Source: Roseovarius autotrophicus
Lineage (GTDB): Bacteria > Pseudomonadota > Alphaproteobacteria > Rhodobacterales > Rhodobacteraceae
Direction: 5' to 3'
Assembly (NCBI RefSeq): GCF_018069895.1
Contig: NZ_JAGQDH010000017.1
Span: 1-60,621 of the forward strand
DNA length: 60,621 nt
A model generated the notes under the pieces. That model saw only the letters and a program-made list of their open reading frames with translations, searched no databases and was not told the DNA's origin. The position numbers and the translations under genes are program-made. The stretch's first letter is position 1. Every line of letters starts with the position of its first letter. Shown here in pieces: positions 44,435 to 52,663 of this stretch.

Positions 44435-44807
44435 GCAGATCCGGCGGCGGCGCCTGTCGATGACATCGCTGATTGATGTCATCTTCCTCTTGCTGCTGTT
44501 TTTCATGCTCTCGTCTACCTTCTCGCGCTTTGCCGAGGTTGACTTGTCCTCCGCCAATGCGGGCGGGGCCGACAGGAGCGATATCAAGAGGAGCTTTCTT
44601 CAACTGGGGGAGGATACCCTGCGCGTGAACGGTCAGGATGTCGTGCTTGGGGCGCTAAAGGACCAGTTCGCCGACTTGCCCCCCGAGGCAGACGGCCTGC
44701 ATGTGATCGTCAGCCTGCGGGATGATGTGACGGCGCAAAGACTGACCGATGTGCTTGTCATCCTGCGCGGCATTGACCGGCTCAGTATCAGCGTGTTGGG
44801 GTCGTGA
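44427..44807 (+). CDS. exbD: ExbD/TolR-family protein (first copy)
   Basis: 126 residues with one N-terminal helix containing LSMTSLIDVIFLLLLFFML, where the conserved Asp carries the proton, then a periplasmic domain. It starts inside the end of exbB (8-base overlap). Paired with a second copy immediately downstream. Confidence 0.9.
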   Translation: MRRQIRRRRLSMTSLIDVIFLLLLFFMLSSTFSRFAEVDLSSANAGGADRSDIKRSFLQLGEDTLRVNGQDVVLGALKDQFADLPPEADGLHVIVSLRDDVTAQRLTDVLVILRGIDRLSISVLGS

Positions 44808-45193
44808 TGCGCAAACCAAGACATCGCACCCGGATCGAACCCACGATCGCCTTGATCAATATCGTCTTTCTGATGCTTGTTTTCTTCATGGTCGCAAGCA
44901 CCATTGCGCCGCCGATGGACCGGGACCTGCGACTTGTAAGCACATCCGATCTCGACGGCCGCGCGCCGCCCGACACGCTTGTCGTGCATCCGGACGGCAG
45001 GCTGACATACCGGGGCGAGGCCGTCGCCTCGGCACAGGCCTTCTATGCCGCGCGCCCCGAGGACGAACGCGAGGTGGTGCGGATCGTGCCAGACAAGGCG
45101 CTGGCTGCGATCACTTTGGTCAATCTGGCACGGGACCTCCGCGCGTCTGGGGCTTCCCGAGTCGTGATCGTCACGCAGCGCGGGCTGGAATGA
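44807..45193 (+). CDS. exbD: ExbD/TolR-family protein (second copy)
   Basis: 128 residues from the ATG overlapping the previous stop in TGATG. The helix reads RIEPTIALINIVFLMLVFFMV: at the position of the usual proton-carrying Asp (LIDVIF in the first copy) this copy has Asn (LINIVF). The pair may therefore work as a heteromer with one non-protonatable subunit. The periplasmic domain (LVVHPDGRLTYRGEAV) is normal. Confidence 0.88.
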   Translation: MRKPRHRTRIEPTIALINIVFLMLVFFMVASTIAPPMDRDLRLVSTSDLDGRAPPDTLVVHPDGRLTYRGEAVASAQAFYAARPEDEREVVRIVPDKALAAITLVNLARDLRASGASRVVIVTQRGLE

Positions 45194-45579
45194 TCACCAT
45201 GATAGGGCCGATGCCCGGCAGGCGGCAGTGCGCCGCCATCACCCGGGCATCCGATCTCGATGGAAGACCGTAGCGTTGCCCTTGGCATATCCGTCTTGAT
45301 CGAGCGGTTTTCGCGGGCTCAGGGCCACCATCTCGGTGGCTTGGCGGTTCGCGGCATACTTGTCCTCATGCCATCAACCTCTACCGCTTACGGATCAGGT
45401 GACCGGGCGCTAACAGCGTGCAGAATTGGGTGCAGTGCACGGCGAGGCCGCATGGCCTTTCCGGCCGGAGTCGCAGTCATGCCCTCCACGCAAGGCTGAC
45501 CTGCATCGGCCGGCATGGAAAAATGCTGCACTGCGGTATATTTATTTTGCAACGCGGCAACTCCCCGGAGCGTGAGCAC
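45194..45579. other. Spacer between exbD and the DUF1127 gene
   Basis: 386 bases. The left part holds the long stem-loop at 45210-45251. The right end is AT-richer around 45536-45552 (TATATTTATTTTGCA) and probably contains the DUF1127 promoter. Reading frames in between have no ribosome sites or family signal. Confidence 0.5.
45210..45251 (+). terminator. Long stem-loop after the exbD pair
   Basis: Outer arms GATGCCCGG and CCGGGCATC (9 bases) enclose an inner GGCGGC/GCCGCC stem. It lies 16 bases after the last stop of the tonB operon and has no T-tract. Probable operon-ending structure. Confidence 0.6.
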
Positions 45580-45822
45580 ATGACCTATTCGACCCATAAC
45601 AGCCCCCGCGCACCACTATACACAGGTGTTGGCCGCCTTGCACTCGGCCCGCTGCGCGTGATCGAATGGTTCCTTCAGTCGATCATCGACGCAAACCGCA
45701 TGGCGCGTGACATCGAGAGACTGCTGCGCCTGAGCGATGCCCGGCTGGCCGAAATGGGCCTCAAGCGCGAAGACGTAATCAGCCATGCCGCGCAGGCCTC
45801 GGGCCTTCGACGCGCCGTCTGA
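45580..45822 (+). CDS. DUF1127-domain small protein
   Basis: 80 residues. The C-terminal half has DANRMARDIERLLRLSDARLAEMGL and KREDV, the YjiS/DUF1127 motif of a basic amphipathic helix followed by LSD-LxDIG-type wording. In Rhodobacter, related small proteins act in RNA turnover and stress and are often linked to small RNAs. The gene stands alone, with an AT-rich promoter region upstream and a clear terminator downstream. The ATG at 45580 has GGAG about 12 bases upstream. Confidence 0.85.
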   Translation: MTYSTHNSPRAPLYTGVGRLALGPLRVIEWFLQSIIDANRMARDIERLLRLSDARLAEMGLKREDVISHAAQASGLRRAV

Positions 45823-45859
45823 CGAGACAGGGCCGGTCAGGGCCCATTACCTGACATCG

Positions 45860-45881
45860 GAACCCCGGCACGCGCCGGGGT
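45860..45881 (+). terminator. Intrinsic terminator after the DUF1127 gene
   Basis: 9-base perfect arms AACCCCGGC and GCCGGGGTT, 4-base loop, followed by TTGCTGTTT. It lies 38 bases after the stop. Confidence 0.85.
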
Positions 45882-45925
45882 TTTGCTGTTTCAGACCCCG
45901 CCGCAGGACAGGCGGCCCCCATGGG

Positions 45926-46978
45926 TCACGCCGCGTCGGGGCGGTTGGCGGCAAGACGGGCATCCACGGTCTCGACTATCCGCGCGAATTCCGCGCAATC
46001 CACACCCTGCTGTTCAGCGATAAGCCTGACCAGCATGTCGACCCGCTCGATGCGTTCAGCGCCGCTTTCGATGGCGCGCGCGGCCGAGGATGGCTTGAGC
46101 AGGCCATTGGCGGCATTGGCGTATTTCTCGAACGGGACCGCGTCCGCCGCATCCGCCCCAAGGCGGCGCACGACCTCGTCCACGGCGGCATAGATCCGCT
46201 CGGACAGGGCAGGATCGCCGTGCACGGCCTCCTTGATCGGGCGGGCGCCCTCGGCAAGGACGCAGCGATAGTTCCCGGTCAGCAACATGCTCCACTTGGC
46301 GAAAGGCACGAACAGCGAGTCGAAGACACGCAGCTTTACCGGCACGTCCTTGCCATCGACCGTAACCGCATCAATGGCGCTTTCGAGATCGCGCAGGATA
46401 CGATTATGGGCCTCGTCCTCAAAGGGGGCGGCCTTGAAATTGGTGGGCAGGCCGACATGCAGTGTATTCGGCCCCTCATCGGGCACGCGGTAGGCTTGCG
46501 GATCAGGGCTGCACAGGGTGACCGTGCCGGGAGCAAAGGCGGACCAGGCACGGGGACAGGTATAGGCAGCCTCGAGCCGCGAGGTATCAAGCCCCGCGAT
46601 CCGGCGCAGATAGGGCAGCGGCGGCATGTTCATGATTGACAGGCAGGGCATGCCAGCTGCGGCGATCCGGCCGAGAAGATCAACGATATTCTCGGCGCAG
46701 TATTGCGGTTCTGACATGGCAAGCGCCACAAGATCATAATCCTGCGGGTTCACCTCTTCGGGCGTCAACGCATTGAGGCGACCCGGCAGATCCGCCGAGC
46801 GGAACGCCCGGTGCTCATCCTCGTCGCGCAGCTTGATACGCACCTCGGTGCCTTCGGCATTGATGAGATCGGCGGTGGCCTGACGGCAAACGAGCGTCAC
46901 ATCCTGCCCCGCCATGAGCAGCTTGGTGCCAAGAAGCGAGCCATAGGAGGCCCCAAGGATAACGATGCGATACGCCAT
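45926..46978 (-). CDS. Ketopantoate reductase-like oxidoreductase, candidate oxalyl-CoA reductase
   Basis: 350-residue NADP(H)-type dehydrogenase of the ketopantoate reductase superfamily. The N-terminus MAYRIVILGASYGSLLGTKL is a Rossmann loop (GASYGSLLG rather than the usual GxGAxG), and the C-terminal helical domain has FDSLFVPFAKWSMLLTGNYRC near residue 240, with the conserved Lys. It is about 50 residues longer than PanE and lies beside an oxalate cluster rather than pantothenate genes. In Methylorubrum extorquens a PanE-like protein (PanE2) reduces oxalyl-CoA to glyoxylate, so the same role is a reasonable inference here. It is divergent from an acyl-CoA-type regulator. Confidence 0.7.
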   Translation of the reverse strand: MAYRIVILGASYGSLLGTKLLMAGQDVTLVCRQATADLINAEGTEVRIKLRDEDEHRAFRSADLPGRLNALTPEEVNPQDYDLVALAMSEPQYCAENIVDLLGRIAAAGMPCLSIMNMPPLPYLRRIAGLDTSRLEAAYTCPRAWSAFAPGTVTLCSPDPQAYRVPDEGPNTLHVGLPTNFKAAPFEDEAHNRILRDLESAIDAVTVDGKDVPVKLRVFDSLFVPFAKWSMLLTGNYRCVLAEGARPIKEAVHGDPALSERIYAAVDEVVRRLGADAADAVPFEKYANAANGLLKPSSAARAIESGAERIERVDMLVRLIAEQQGVDCAEFARIVETVDARLAANRPDAA

Positions 46979-47059
46979 ATCAGCCCTTTCCGGATTTAGG
47001 TGCGTGATCCCAGTGTGGATGAGCGCAATTATAGGTGACAAGCGCGATTCCACTACGAA

Positions 47060-47118
47060 ATGAATGTAAATGTGTATATCGTAAATATTACATATCTTAT
47101 TTTTGTAATGTTGTAGGA
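47060..47118. promoter_or_regulatory. AT-rich divergent promoter region with repeated TGTAA/TTACA motifs
   Basis: An AT-rich island in a GC-rich window. It holds ATGTAAAT (47064-47071), CGTAAATATTACAT (47080-47093, with GTAA/TTAC arms) and TTGTAATG (47103-47110). Probably contains both divergent promoters and the binding sites of the adjacent regulator. No canonical TTTGC/GCAAA ScfR site was found here. Confidence 0.5.
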
Positions 47119-47125
47119 ATCGTTC

Positions 47126-48532
47126 ATGGGAAAGACACTGATCGGCCCCCAACTGCGCCAGCTGCGCCGGGATCGGGGTGACACCCAGGCCGAGATGGCC
47201 CGCAAACTGGGCGTGAGCGCGTCCTACATCACCCTTCTGGAGACTAACCAGCGCAGCCTGTCGGTGCAGCTTCTGATGCGCATCGCCGAGGTCTACGCCG
47301 TGAACTGGCAAGAGCTTGCCCGCGATGACAGCGCGCGCCGGGTGGTCGATTTGCGCCACGCGGTGCGCGATCCGGTATTCTCTGGCGATGAGCCTGACAT
47401 TCAGGAATTACGCGGCGCGGTTGATCACGCGCCTCGCCTCGTCGACCGCTTTCTGGCGTTGCACGGTGCCTATCGCACCGCGCTCGAGAAGATCCTGAGT
47501 CTTGCGGGAGAGAACATCTCTGAAGAGTTGCTGCGCAGCTCGCCCGAAACGGTGATCCACGATTTCTTTCGCGACCACCGCAATCACTTTCAAGAGCTGG
47601 AACAGGCCGCCGACGCGGCGCGGCCGGACAGAGGCGCTTCGCCCGAGGACCGCTTCTTTGGCCTGCGGCGGCGTCTGGAGGAAGACCACGGCATCACAAC
47701 TTGCATCCGGCGCATTGGCGATCTCGGGGATGCGCTGCGCTATTACGACGAGGCCGCGGGCATGGTGCACCTGTCGCAGGCGCTCAACACCGAGAACCGC
47801 GCCTTTCAATTGGCCCATGTTCTGTGTCTGGTCGAGTATCCCGATGTCCTGTCGGGGCTTGTCCGGCGCAGCGGGCTGGCCTCGCAACACGCATTGGCAC
47901 GGCTTCGGGTGGAGTTGGCCAATTACTTCGCGGCGGCGCTGCTGATGCCCTATGACGCCTTTCTGCACGAGGCCGAGGAAGCGCAATACGATATAGACCG
48001 GATCGCAGCGGCGTTCGGCACCTCTTTCGAGCAGGTCTGCCAGCGCCTCACCACCCTGCAGCGCGAGGGGGCACGCGGCGTGCCGTTCTTCTTTCTGCGC
48101 ATGGACAAGGCCGGGAACGTCACGAAACGATTCAACTCAACCTCGTTCCAGCTGGCAGAGTATGGCGGGTCGTGCCCGGTCTGGAACATTCACACCGCCT
48201 TCTACACCCCCGGCGTGATCATGCCGCAATTCGTCGAGATGCCGGACGGGTCGCGCTATTTTACCATCAGCCGAACCGTGCACCGCCCGGTTTTCAGCGA
48301 GGAAACACAGGACCGGCGCCTGACGCTCGCGCTTGGTTGCGAGGCCCGCCACGCGCATCGGCTGCGTTATGCCTCAAGCTACAATTTCGACGATCCCAAG
48401 CTCTATGCGCCAATTGGGCTCAACTGCAATCTCTGCCCCCGGCAGGCGTGCTCGCAGCGCGCCCATCAGCCCCTCCTGATGGAACTGCCCATCGACGAGC
48501 ACCGGCGCGGCAGCACCCGATACGAAAGCTGA
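47126..48532 (+). CDS. XRE-family regulator of the ScfR/RamB (short-chain acyl-CoA) group
   Basis: 468 residues. The helix-turn-helix spans residues 8-65 (QLRQLRRDRGDTQAEMARKL, then VSASYITLLETNQRSLS). A central IrrE/ImmA-like domain and a C-terminal DUF2083-type domain follow, ending in the cysteine motif CNLCPRQACSQRA near residue 433. This layout belongs to the family of RamB, PrpC-type regulators and PccR, which control acetate, propionate and other acyl-CoA pathways. Divergence from the PanE-like reductase suggests control of that gene, perhaps sensing oxalyl-CoA or a related thioester (inference). Confidence 0.88.
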   Translation: MGKTLIGPQLRQLRRDRGDTQAEMARKLGVSASYITLLETNQRSLSVQLLMRIAEVYAVNWQELARDDSARRVVDLRHAVRDPVFSGDEPDIQELRGAVDHAPRLVDRFLALHGAYRTALEKILSLAGENISEELLRSSPETVIHDFFRDHRNHFQELEQAADAARPDRGASPEDRFFGLRRRLEEDHGITTCIRRIGDLGDALRYYDEAAGMVHLSQALNTENRAFQLAHVLCLVEYPDVLSGLVRRSGLASQHALARLRVELANYFAAALLMPYDAFLHEAEEAQYDIDRIAAAFGTSFEQVCQRLTTLQREGARGVPFFFLRMDKAGNVTKRFNSTSFQLAEYGGSCPVWNIHTAFYTPGVIMPQFVEMPDGSRYFTISRTVHRPVFSEETQDRRLTLALGCEARHAHRLRYASSYNFDDPKLYAPIGLNCNLCPRQACSQRAHQPLLMELPIDEHRRGSTRYES

Positions 48533-48556
48533 GAGGGGGCCGACTGGCCCCCCCTC
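48533..48556. terminator. Convergent hairpin between the regulator and tctA
   Basis: GAGGGGGCC pairs with GGCCCCCCCTC around GACT, immediately after the regulator stop and 31 bases from the tctA stop. Likely bidirectional terminator. Confidence 0.65.
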
Positions 48557-48586
48557 CACCTTGCCTGCGGGTCTGTTCCGCCAGCC

Positions 48587-50098
48587 TCAGCGCGCCGCCC
48601 GTTTGCGCCGTGGGCGCAGATACTTGAAGGCCGGCATCACGATCAGGATTATGGCCACCACCATGATCGGCGCCGAGATCGGTCGCGAGAAAAAGATCAT
48701 CGGATCCCCCGAGGACAGCAGCAGCGACTGCCGCAGGGTCGGCTCGGCGATCGGGCCAAGCACGATGGCAAGAACCGCCGGCGCCAGCGGATAGTCGAAC
48801 TTGCGCAGAAAGAACGCGCCAAAGCCGAAGACCAGCAGAAGCCAGATATCGAACATGTCCTGCATGGCCGCATAGCCCCCCACCACCGACAGCACGAATA
48901 TCAGCGGCGCGAGCGTGGTGAACGGCATCCGCAGCACCCAGATGAACAGCGGAATGAAGGACAGATTCACCAGCAGCGCAAAGGCGTTCGACACATAGAA
49001 CGATCCGATCAGCCCCCAGACGAAATCCGCCTGGTCCACAAACAGGCGCGGGCCGGGTGTCAGGCCCCAGATCACCATCCCGCCCAGCAGGATCGCCGTG
49101 GTCGGAGAACCGGGAATACCCAGCGTCAGCATCGGCAGCATCGAGCCGGTGGAAGCCGAGTTGTTACCCGCTTCCGGCGCGGCCACGCCGCCCACATGGC
49201 CCTTGCCGAATTCCTCGGGTCGCCGCGACGACATCTTGGTGATCGCATAGGACATCAGCGAGGCCGGGGTCGCGCCCGCAGCCGGCAGAACGCCGACGAA
49301 AAAGCCGAGGAACGAGCCGATCGACATACCCTTCCAGCCCTTCCGGGCCGACTCTCCGACATCCTCTAGAATGCCCCTTGCCGAAATATCCGCGTCCGTC
49401 TTGGTGATCTCGCCCCGCGTGCTTTCGATGGTCCAGAGCATCTCGCCGATACCATAGACGCCGATGGCCAGAACCAGAAAGCTGATCCCGCCGAGAAAGC
49501 CGTTCAGATCGAACAGCACGAGCCTGGGCGCGCCCGAGATCTGGTCAAAACCGACTGTGGCCAGAACCAGCCCGAAGCAGATAGAGAACACCGTCTTGGC
49601 GATGTCGTCGCCGCCAAGCCCCACGAAGGTCGCAAAGGCCAGAAGCATCAGCGCGAAGATTTCGGGCGGACCAAAGCTGAGCGCGACGGTCGCAAGCAGC
49701 GGCGCGAACCCGGTGAACAGGATGTTCGACACCGTGCCACCAACGAACGAGCCGACCGCCGCCGCGACCAGCGCAAGACGCGCCTTGCCCATCATCGCAA
49801 GCGGTCGCCCGTCAAAGGTCGTGGCCACGGCCGTTGACGCACCCGGAATGCCCAGGGTGATCGACGATATGGCCCCGCCATACATCGCCCCGTAATAGAT
49901 CGCGGCCAGAAAGATGATGGCCGAGCCGGGCGGCACAAGGAAGGTGACCGGCAAGAGGATCGCGACCCCGTTAACCGAGCCAAGCCCCGGCATCGCGCCG
50001 ATGAAAAGGCCGAGCGTCACTCCGACAAGGATCAGCATCAGGTTCAGAGGTTGGATGGCGACCAGCATGCCGTCGCCCAGTAGGGATAGAATTTCCAT
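48587..50098 (-). CDS. tctA: Tripartite tricarboxylate transporter permease TctA
   Basis: Large membrane subunit of a TTT-family secondary transporter, 503 residues with about twelve helices. Landmarks are GAMPGLGSVNGVAILLPVTFLVPPG near residue 33, AIYYGAMYGGAISSITLGIPGAS, and GFFVGVLPAAGATPASLMSYAI near residue 265. It accepts substrate from TctC. In this cluster oxalate or a related carboxylate is a plausible cargo, but the family also carries citrate, terephthalate and others. Confidence 0.94.
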   Translation of the reverse strand: MEILSLLGDGMLVAIQPLNLMLILVGVTLGLFIGAMPGLGSVNGVAILLPVTFLVPPGSAIIFLAAIYYGAMYGGAISSITLGIPGASTAVATTFDGRPLAMMGKARLALVAAAVGSFVGGTVSNILFTGFAPLLATVALSFGPPEIFALMLLAFATFVGLGGDDIAKTVFSICFGLVLATVGFDQISGAPRLVLFDLNGFLGGISFLVLAIGVYGIGEMLWTIESTRGEITKTDADISARGILEDVGESARKGWKGMSIGSFLGFFVGVLPAAGATPASLMSYAITKMSSRRPEEFGKGHVGGVAAPEAGNNSASTGSMLPMLTLGIPGSPTTAILLGGMVIWGLTPGPRLFVDQADFVWGLIGSFYVSNAFALLVNLSFIPLFIWVLRMPFTTLAPLIFVLSVVGGYAAMQDMFDIWLLLVFGFGAFFLRKFDYPLAPAVLAIVLGPIAEPTLRQSLLLSSGDPMIFFSRPISAPIMVVAIILIVMPAFKYLRPRRKRAAR

Positions 50099-50138
50099 GG
50101 CTTGGTGTCGCCCCTGTGTCAGCTAGGCCGTGACTGTT

Positions 50139-50642
50139 TCAGTAGATGATGTCGTAGAGGACATTGTAGACCGGGTCGGTAAAGCTCAGCCCTGTCGGCA
50201 TGGTGATCTGCATCAGTCCCTCGAAGAAGAAGAACAGGACGAGCGGAAACAGAAAGACCATGGGCAGGGTCAACCGCCAGCTGTGCCGACCCAGAAGTTT
50301 CAGATAGTAGAGTAGAAAGATCGCGACGGCGCCATACATCGACACGATGTCGATCAGCGCGACAAAACCGATGATCCCGCCGCCCACGAACACCATCGTC
50401 TTGATGCCGTGACTGTCGAGCACCGGCTCGTCCGAGCGCGATGCCGCCGAGGCCCGCCGCACCCAGTTGAACGCGATCACACCCGTCGAGGCCAGCATTC
50501 CGCACGCCAGCCAGAACGGCCAGAACCCGCCCTGTGGCCCGGTCCCGACGGCATAGCCGATCCCGTTCGCGGATGCCTTGTACATGAAGTAGATGGAAAG
50601 GAGGGCAAGCACGCCCGCCGTCACTATTTCGCCAACACGCAT
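50139..50642 (-). CDS. tctB: Tripartite tricarboxylate transporter small subunit TctB
   Basis: 167 residues with four hydrophobic segments, beginning VGEIVTAGVLALLSIYFMYKAS and containing GTGPQGGFWPFWLACGML, the usual TctB pattern. It lies between tctC and tctA on the same strand. Confidence 0.88.
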   Translation of the reverse strand: MRVGEIVTAGVLALLSIYFMYKASANGIGYAVGTGPQGGFWPFWLACGMLASTGVIAFNWVRRASAASRSDEPVLDSHGIKTMVFVGGGIIGFVALIDIVSMYGAVAIFLLYYLKLLGRHSWRLTLPMVFLFPLVLFFFFEGLMQITMPTGLSFTDPVYNVLYDIIY

Positions 50643-50678
50643 GGCCTGCCCTCCTTCATCTCAGGTTAGGTCCTCGGA

Positions 50679-51635
50679 TCAGTTGATTCTGGCAAGCAGG
50701 TCCGAATGCGTCTGCACCTGAACCTCCCAGTAGGCGCGCTGCTCGTCGGGCTCCATCCACAGCGGCGACATGGCCTCTGTCTCGAGATAGCCCTGCCATT
50801 CCTCGGAATTGTAGATTTCCTCGAACAGCTTCTGGTAATAGGCCGCCGCCTCGTCCGACATGCCCGGCGCGCCGACGATGGCCCGCTGGTTGTAGTAGCT
50901 GAAATCCTTGCCCTTTTCCTTGAGCGTCGGAATGCCCGGATAGACATCCATCTGCTCATCGGAGAAGACCAGAAGCGGGCGCAGATCCCCCGAGTCGTAG
51001 AATCCGCGCGCCTCGGACGGGTTGTTCACCGTGGCCATGATCTGCTGTCCCGCAAGCGCCGCCGCGACCGCGCCACCGCCGTCGAAGGGGATATACTTGG
51101 TCTTGAGCTCGAAGGCATTGTCGAGATAGGCGAACACGATACTGTCCTCCTGGCCCGTGCCGGTGCCGCCGGTGACGTATTCGCCGTCGGCCGCGCGCAC
51201 CGCCTCAAGCCACTGCTCGAAGGTCTCGATGCCGCTGTCGCTGTGCACCCAGAGTGCGAAGGGATCGACGCCCATCATCGCGATCGGCGTGAAGGTCTGG
51301 ATGTCAATGCCCAGATCCGGCTGGCGGATCGGCGTGGTGAAGAACGAGTTCAGCGTCACAAGGATGGTATGATCGGGATCGTTGGTGCTGTTGAGCCAGA
51401 TCAGCGACTCGGCCCCCGAACCGCCGCCCTTGTTGTTGGGGATGAGCGGACGGCGCGTCAGCTTCTTCTTCTCGGCGACTGACTGGATGAAACGGGCGAT
51501 CCGGTCGGCGCCGCCGCCCGGCCCCGCCATAATCACGAAATCGATCGGCTTGCGCGGTTGCCATTCCGCCATTGCAGCGGGTGCCGAGATCGTCAGCGCA
51601 GCTATGCCAAGCGCCATGCTTTTCAGAATATTCAT
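50679..51635 (-). CDS. tctC: Tripartite tricarboxylate transporter substrate-binding protein TctC
   Basis: Periplasmic receptor (Bug/TctC family), 318 residues, signal peptide MNILKSMALGIAALTISAPAAMA. The mature part has KPIDFVIMAGPGGGADRIAR, typical of the ligand loop, and FDGGGAVAAALAGQQIM. A GGGAGGAAGAC site precedes the start. It leads the tctCBA unit, downstream of the stress-protein gene. Confidence 0.93.
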   Translation of the reverse strand: MNILKSMALGIAALTISAPAAMAEWQPRKPIDFVIMAGPGGGADRIARFIQSVAEKKKLTRRPLIPNNKGGGSGAESLIWLNSTNDPDHTILVTLNSFFTTPIRQPDLGIDIQTFTPIAMMGVDPFALWVHSDSGIETFEQWLEAVRAADGEYVTGGTGTGQEDSIVFAYLDNAFELKTKYIPFDGGGAVAAALAGQQIMATVNNPSEARGFYDSGDLRPLLVFSDEQMDVYPGIPTLKEKGKDFSYYNQRAIVGAPGMSDEAAAYYQKLFEEIYNSEEWQGYLETEAMSPLWMEPDEQRAYWEVQVQTHSDLLARIN

Positions 51636-51650
51636 GTCTTCCTCCCATTG

Positions 51651-51669
51651 CAGACCGCTATCCGGTCTG
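51651..51669 (-). repeat. Hairpin in the tctC leader
   Basis: 7-base arms CAGACCG and CGGTCTG, 5-base loop, just upstream of the tctC ribosome site in the 162-base spacer after the stress-protein gene. Confidence 0.4.
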
Positions 51670-51797
51670 GTTCAGTCATGGCCCTCTTGCGCCTGCGATC
51701 CTCCCCGATCGCTTGTGCCGCGCCGTCGAGCCTGTCTTTGGTTTGCTTCCTCTCCTCCTTTCTGCTTCCTTGATTTCCGAGGCGTGCGTCCGTCCGC

Positions 51798-52661
51798 TCA
51801 GTGCACCATCACGACCGGGATTGTGGCCTCGGCCACGATGGTCGCCGAGTTTCCGCCGAGCAGGGACTCGCGCTCATAGCTGTCATGATAGGCGCCCATG
51901 ATCAGCATGTTCGCGCCGATCCCGGCGCATTTCTGCAACAGCGCCCGCCCGACATTTCCCTTGCGCTCGAAGGTGTGGATATCCGAAGCAATCCCGCGCT
52001 GCGCGAGATAGATCTGGAATTCCTCGGGGGTGGCCGTGTGCTCGATCCGTCCGGCTGTCAGGATCGACACCTTCTGCGCGCCCTCGATCAGCGCCATCGA
52101 CAACGCCACCGCGCGTGACGCCTCAAGCGAGCCGTTCCAGCCGATCGCCACATGGCTGCCGATATCGGGCGCCACCTCATCCGTGTCCGGACAGACCAGC
52201 ACCGGCCGCCCCGACGTGAACAACGCCGATTTCAGCGTGTTGTAGCCAAGGTTCTCCTCGTGGTTCGGCTTAGCCACGCAGATCAGATCGGCCAGGCGCC
52301 CGTAATGGCGCACCACCTCGACCTGCCTGCCCTCATATTCGCGAAAGGCCGCCGTCGGCTTGCCGGCAGAGCGCGGCTCGACGCTGATGCCGTAGCGGCT
52401 GGCCTCGGCGGTGAATTTTTCGCGCAGATGGCCCTGCTCGTAATCCGCGCGCTTGCGCGTGGCCTCGGCCAGTTGCTTGCGCAGGAATGTCGGAATCACC
52501 ACCCCGTAAGGCATCATGTCCTCGGGTTTGGGGTGGCAATGCACCACACGGATATGGGCATCGAACCGCTTGGCAAGGGCGGCGGCATGGGCAAACAGCC
52601 GCGGCCCCAGCCCATCGTCGCGCATCGGCATCATGATGGTGTGAAGCGATGACTGGCCCAT
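51798..52661 (-). CDS. Universal stress protein (two UspA-like domains)
   Basis: 287 residues, so two Usp folds rather than one. The N-terminal half begins HTIMMPMRDDGLGPRLFAHAAALAK. The C-terminal half has HVAIGWNGSLEASRAVALS and the nucleotide-loop-like MGAYHDSYERESLLGGNSATIV near residue 265. It starts 2 bases after the fhs stop, and is therefore part of the one-carbon operon, an uncommon partner. The role may be ATP- or metabolite-linked regulation of the operon enzymes (inference). Confidence 0.88.
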   Translation of the reverse strand: MGQSSLHTIMMPMRDDGLGPRLFAHAAALAKRFDAHIRVVHCHPKPEDMMPYGVVIPTFLRKQLAEATRKRADYEQGHLREKFTAEASRYGISVEPRSAGKPTAAFREYEGRQVEVVRHYGRLADLICVAKPNHEENLGYNTLKSALFTSGRPVLVCPDTDEVAPDIGSHVAIGWNGSLEASRAVALSMALIEGAQKVSILTAGRIEHTATPEEFQIYLAQRGIASDIHTFERKGNVGRALLQKCAGIGANMLIMGAYHDSYERESLLGGNSATIVAEATIPVVMVH

Positions 52662-52663
52662 GG

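Noticed and set aside
45260..45499. 79-codon plus-strand frame after the exbD pair
   Set aside because: No ribosome site or family signal; overlaps only spacer DNA.
45926..46978. Ordinary ketopantoate reductase for pantothenate synthesis
   Set aside because: Longer than PanE, atypical Rossmann loop, and no panB or panC context. Not excluded, but less likely than a specialised reductase.
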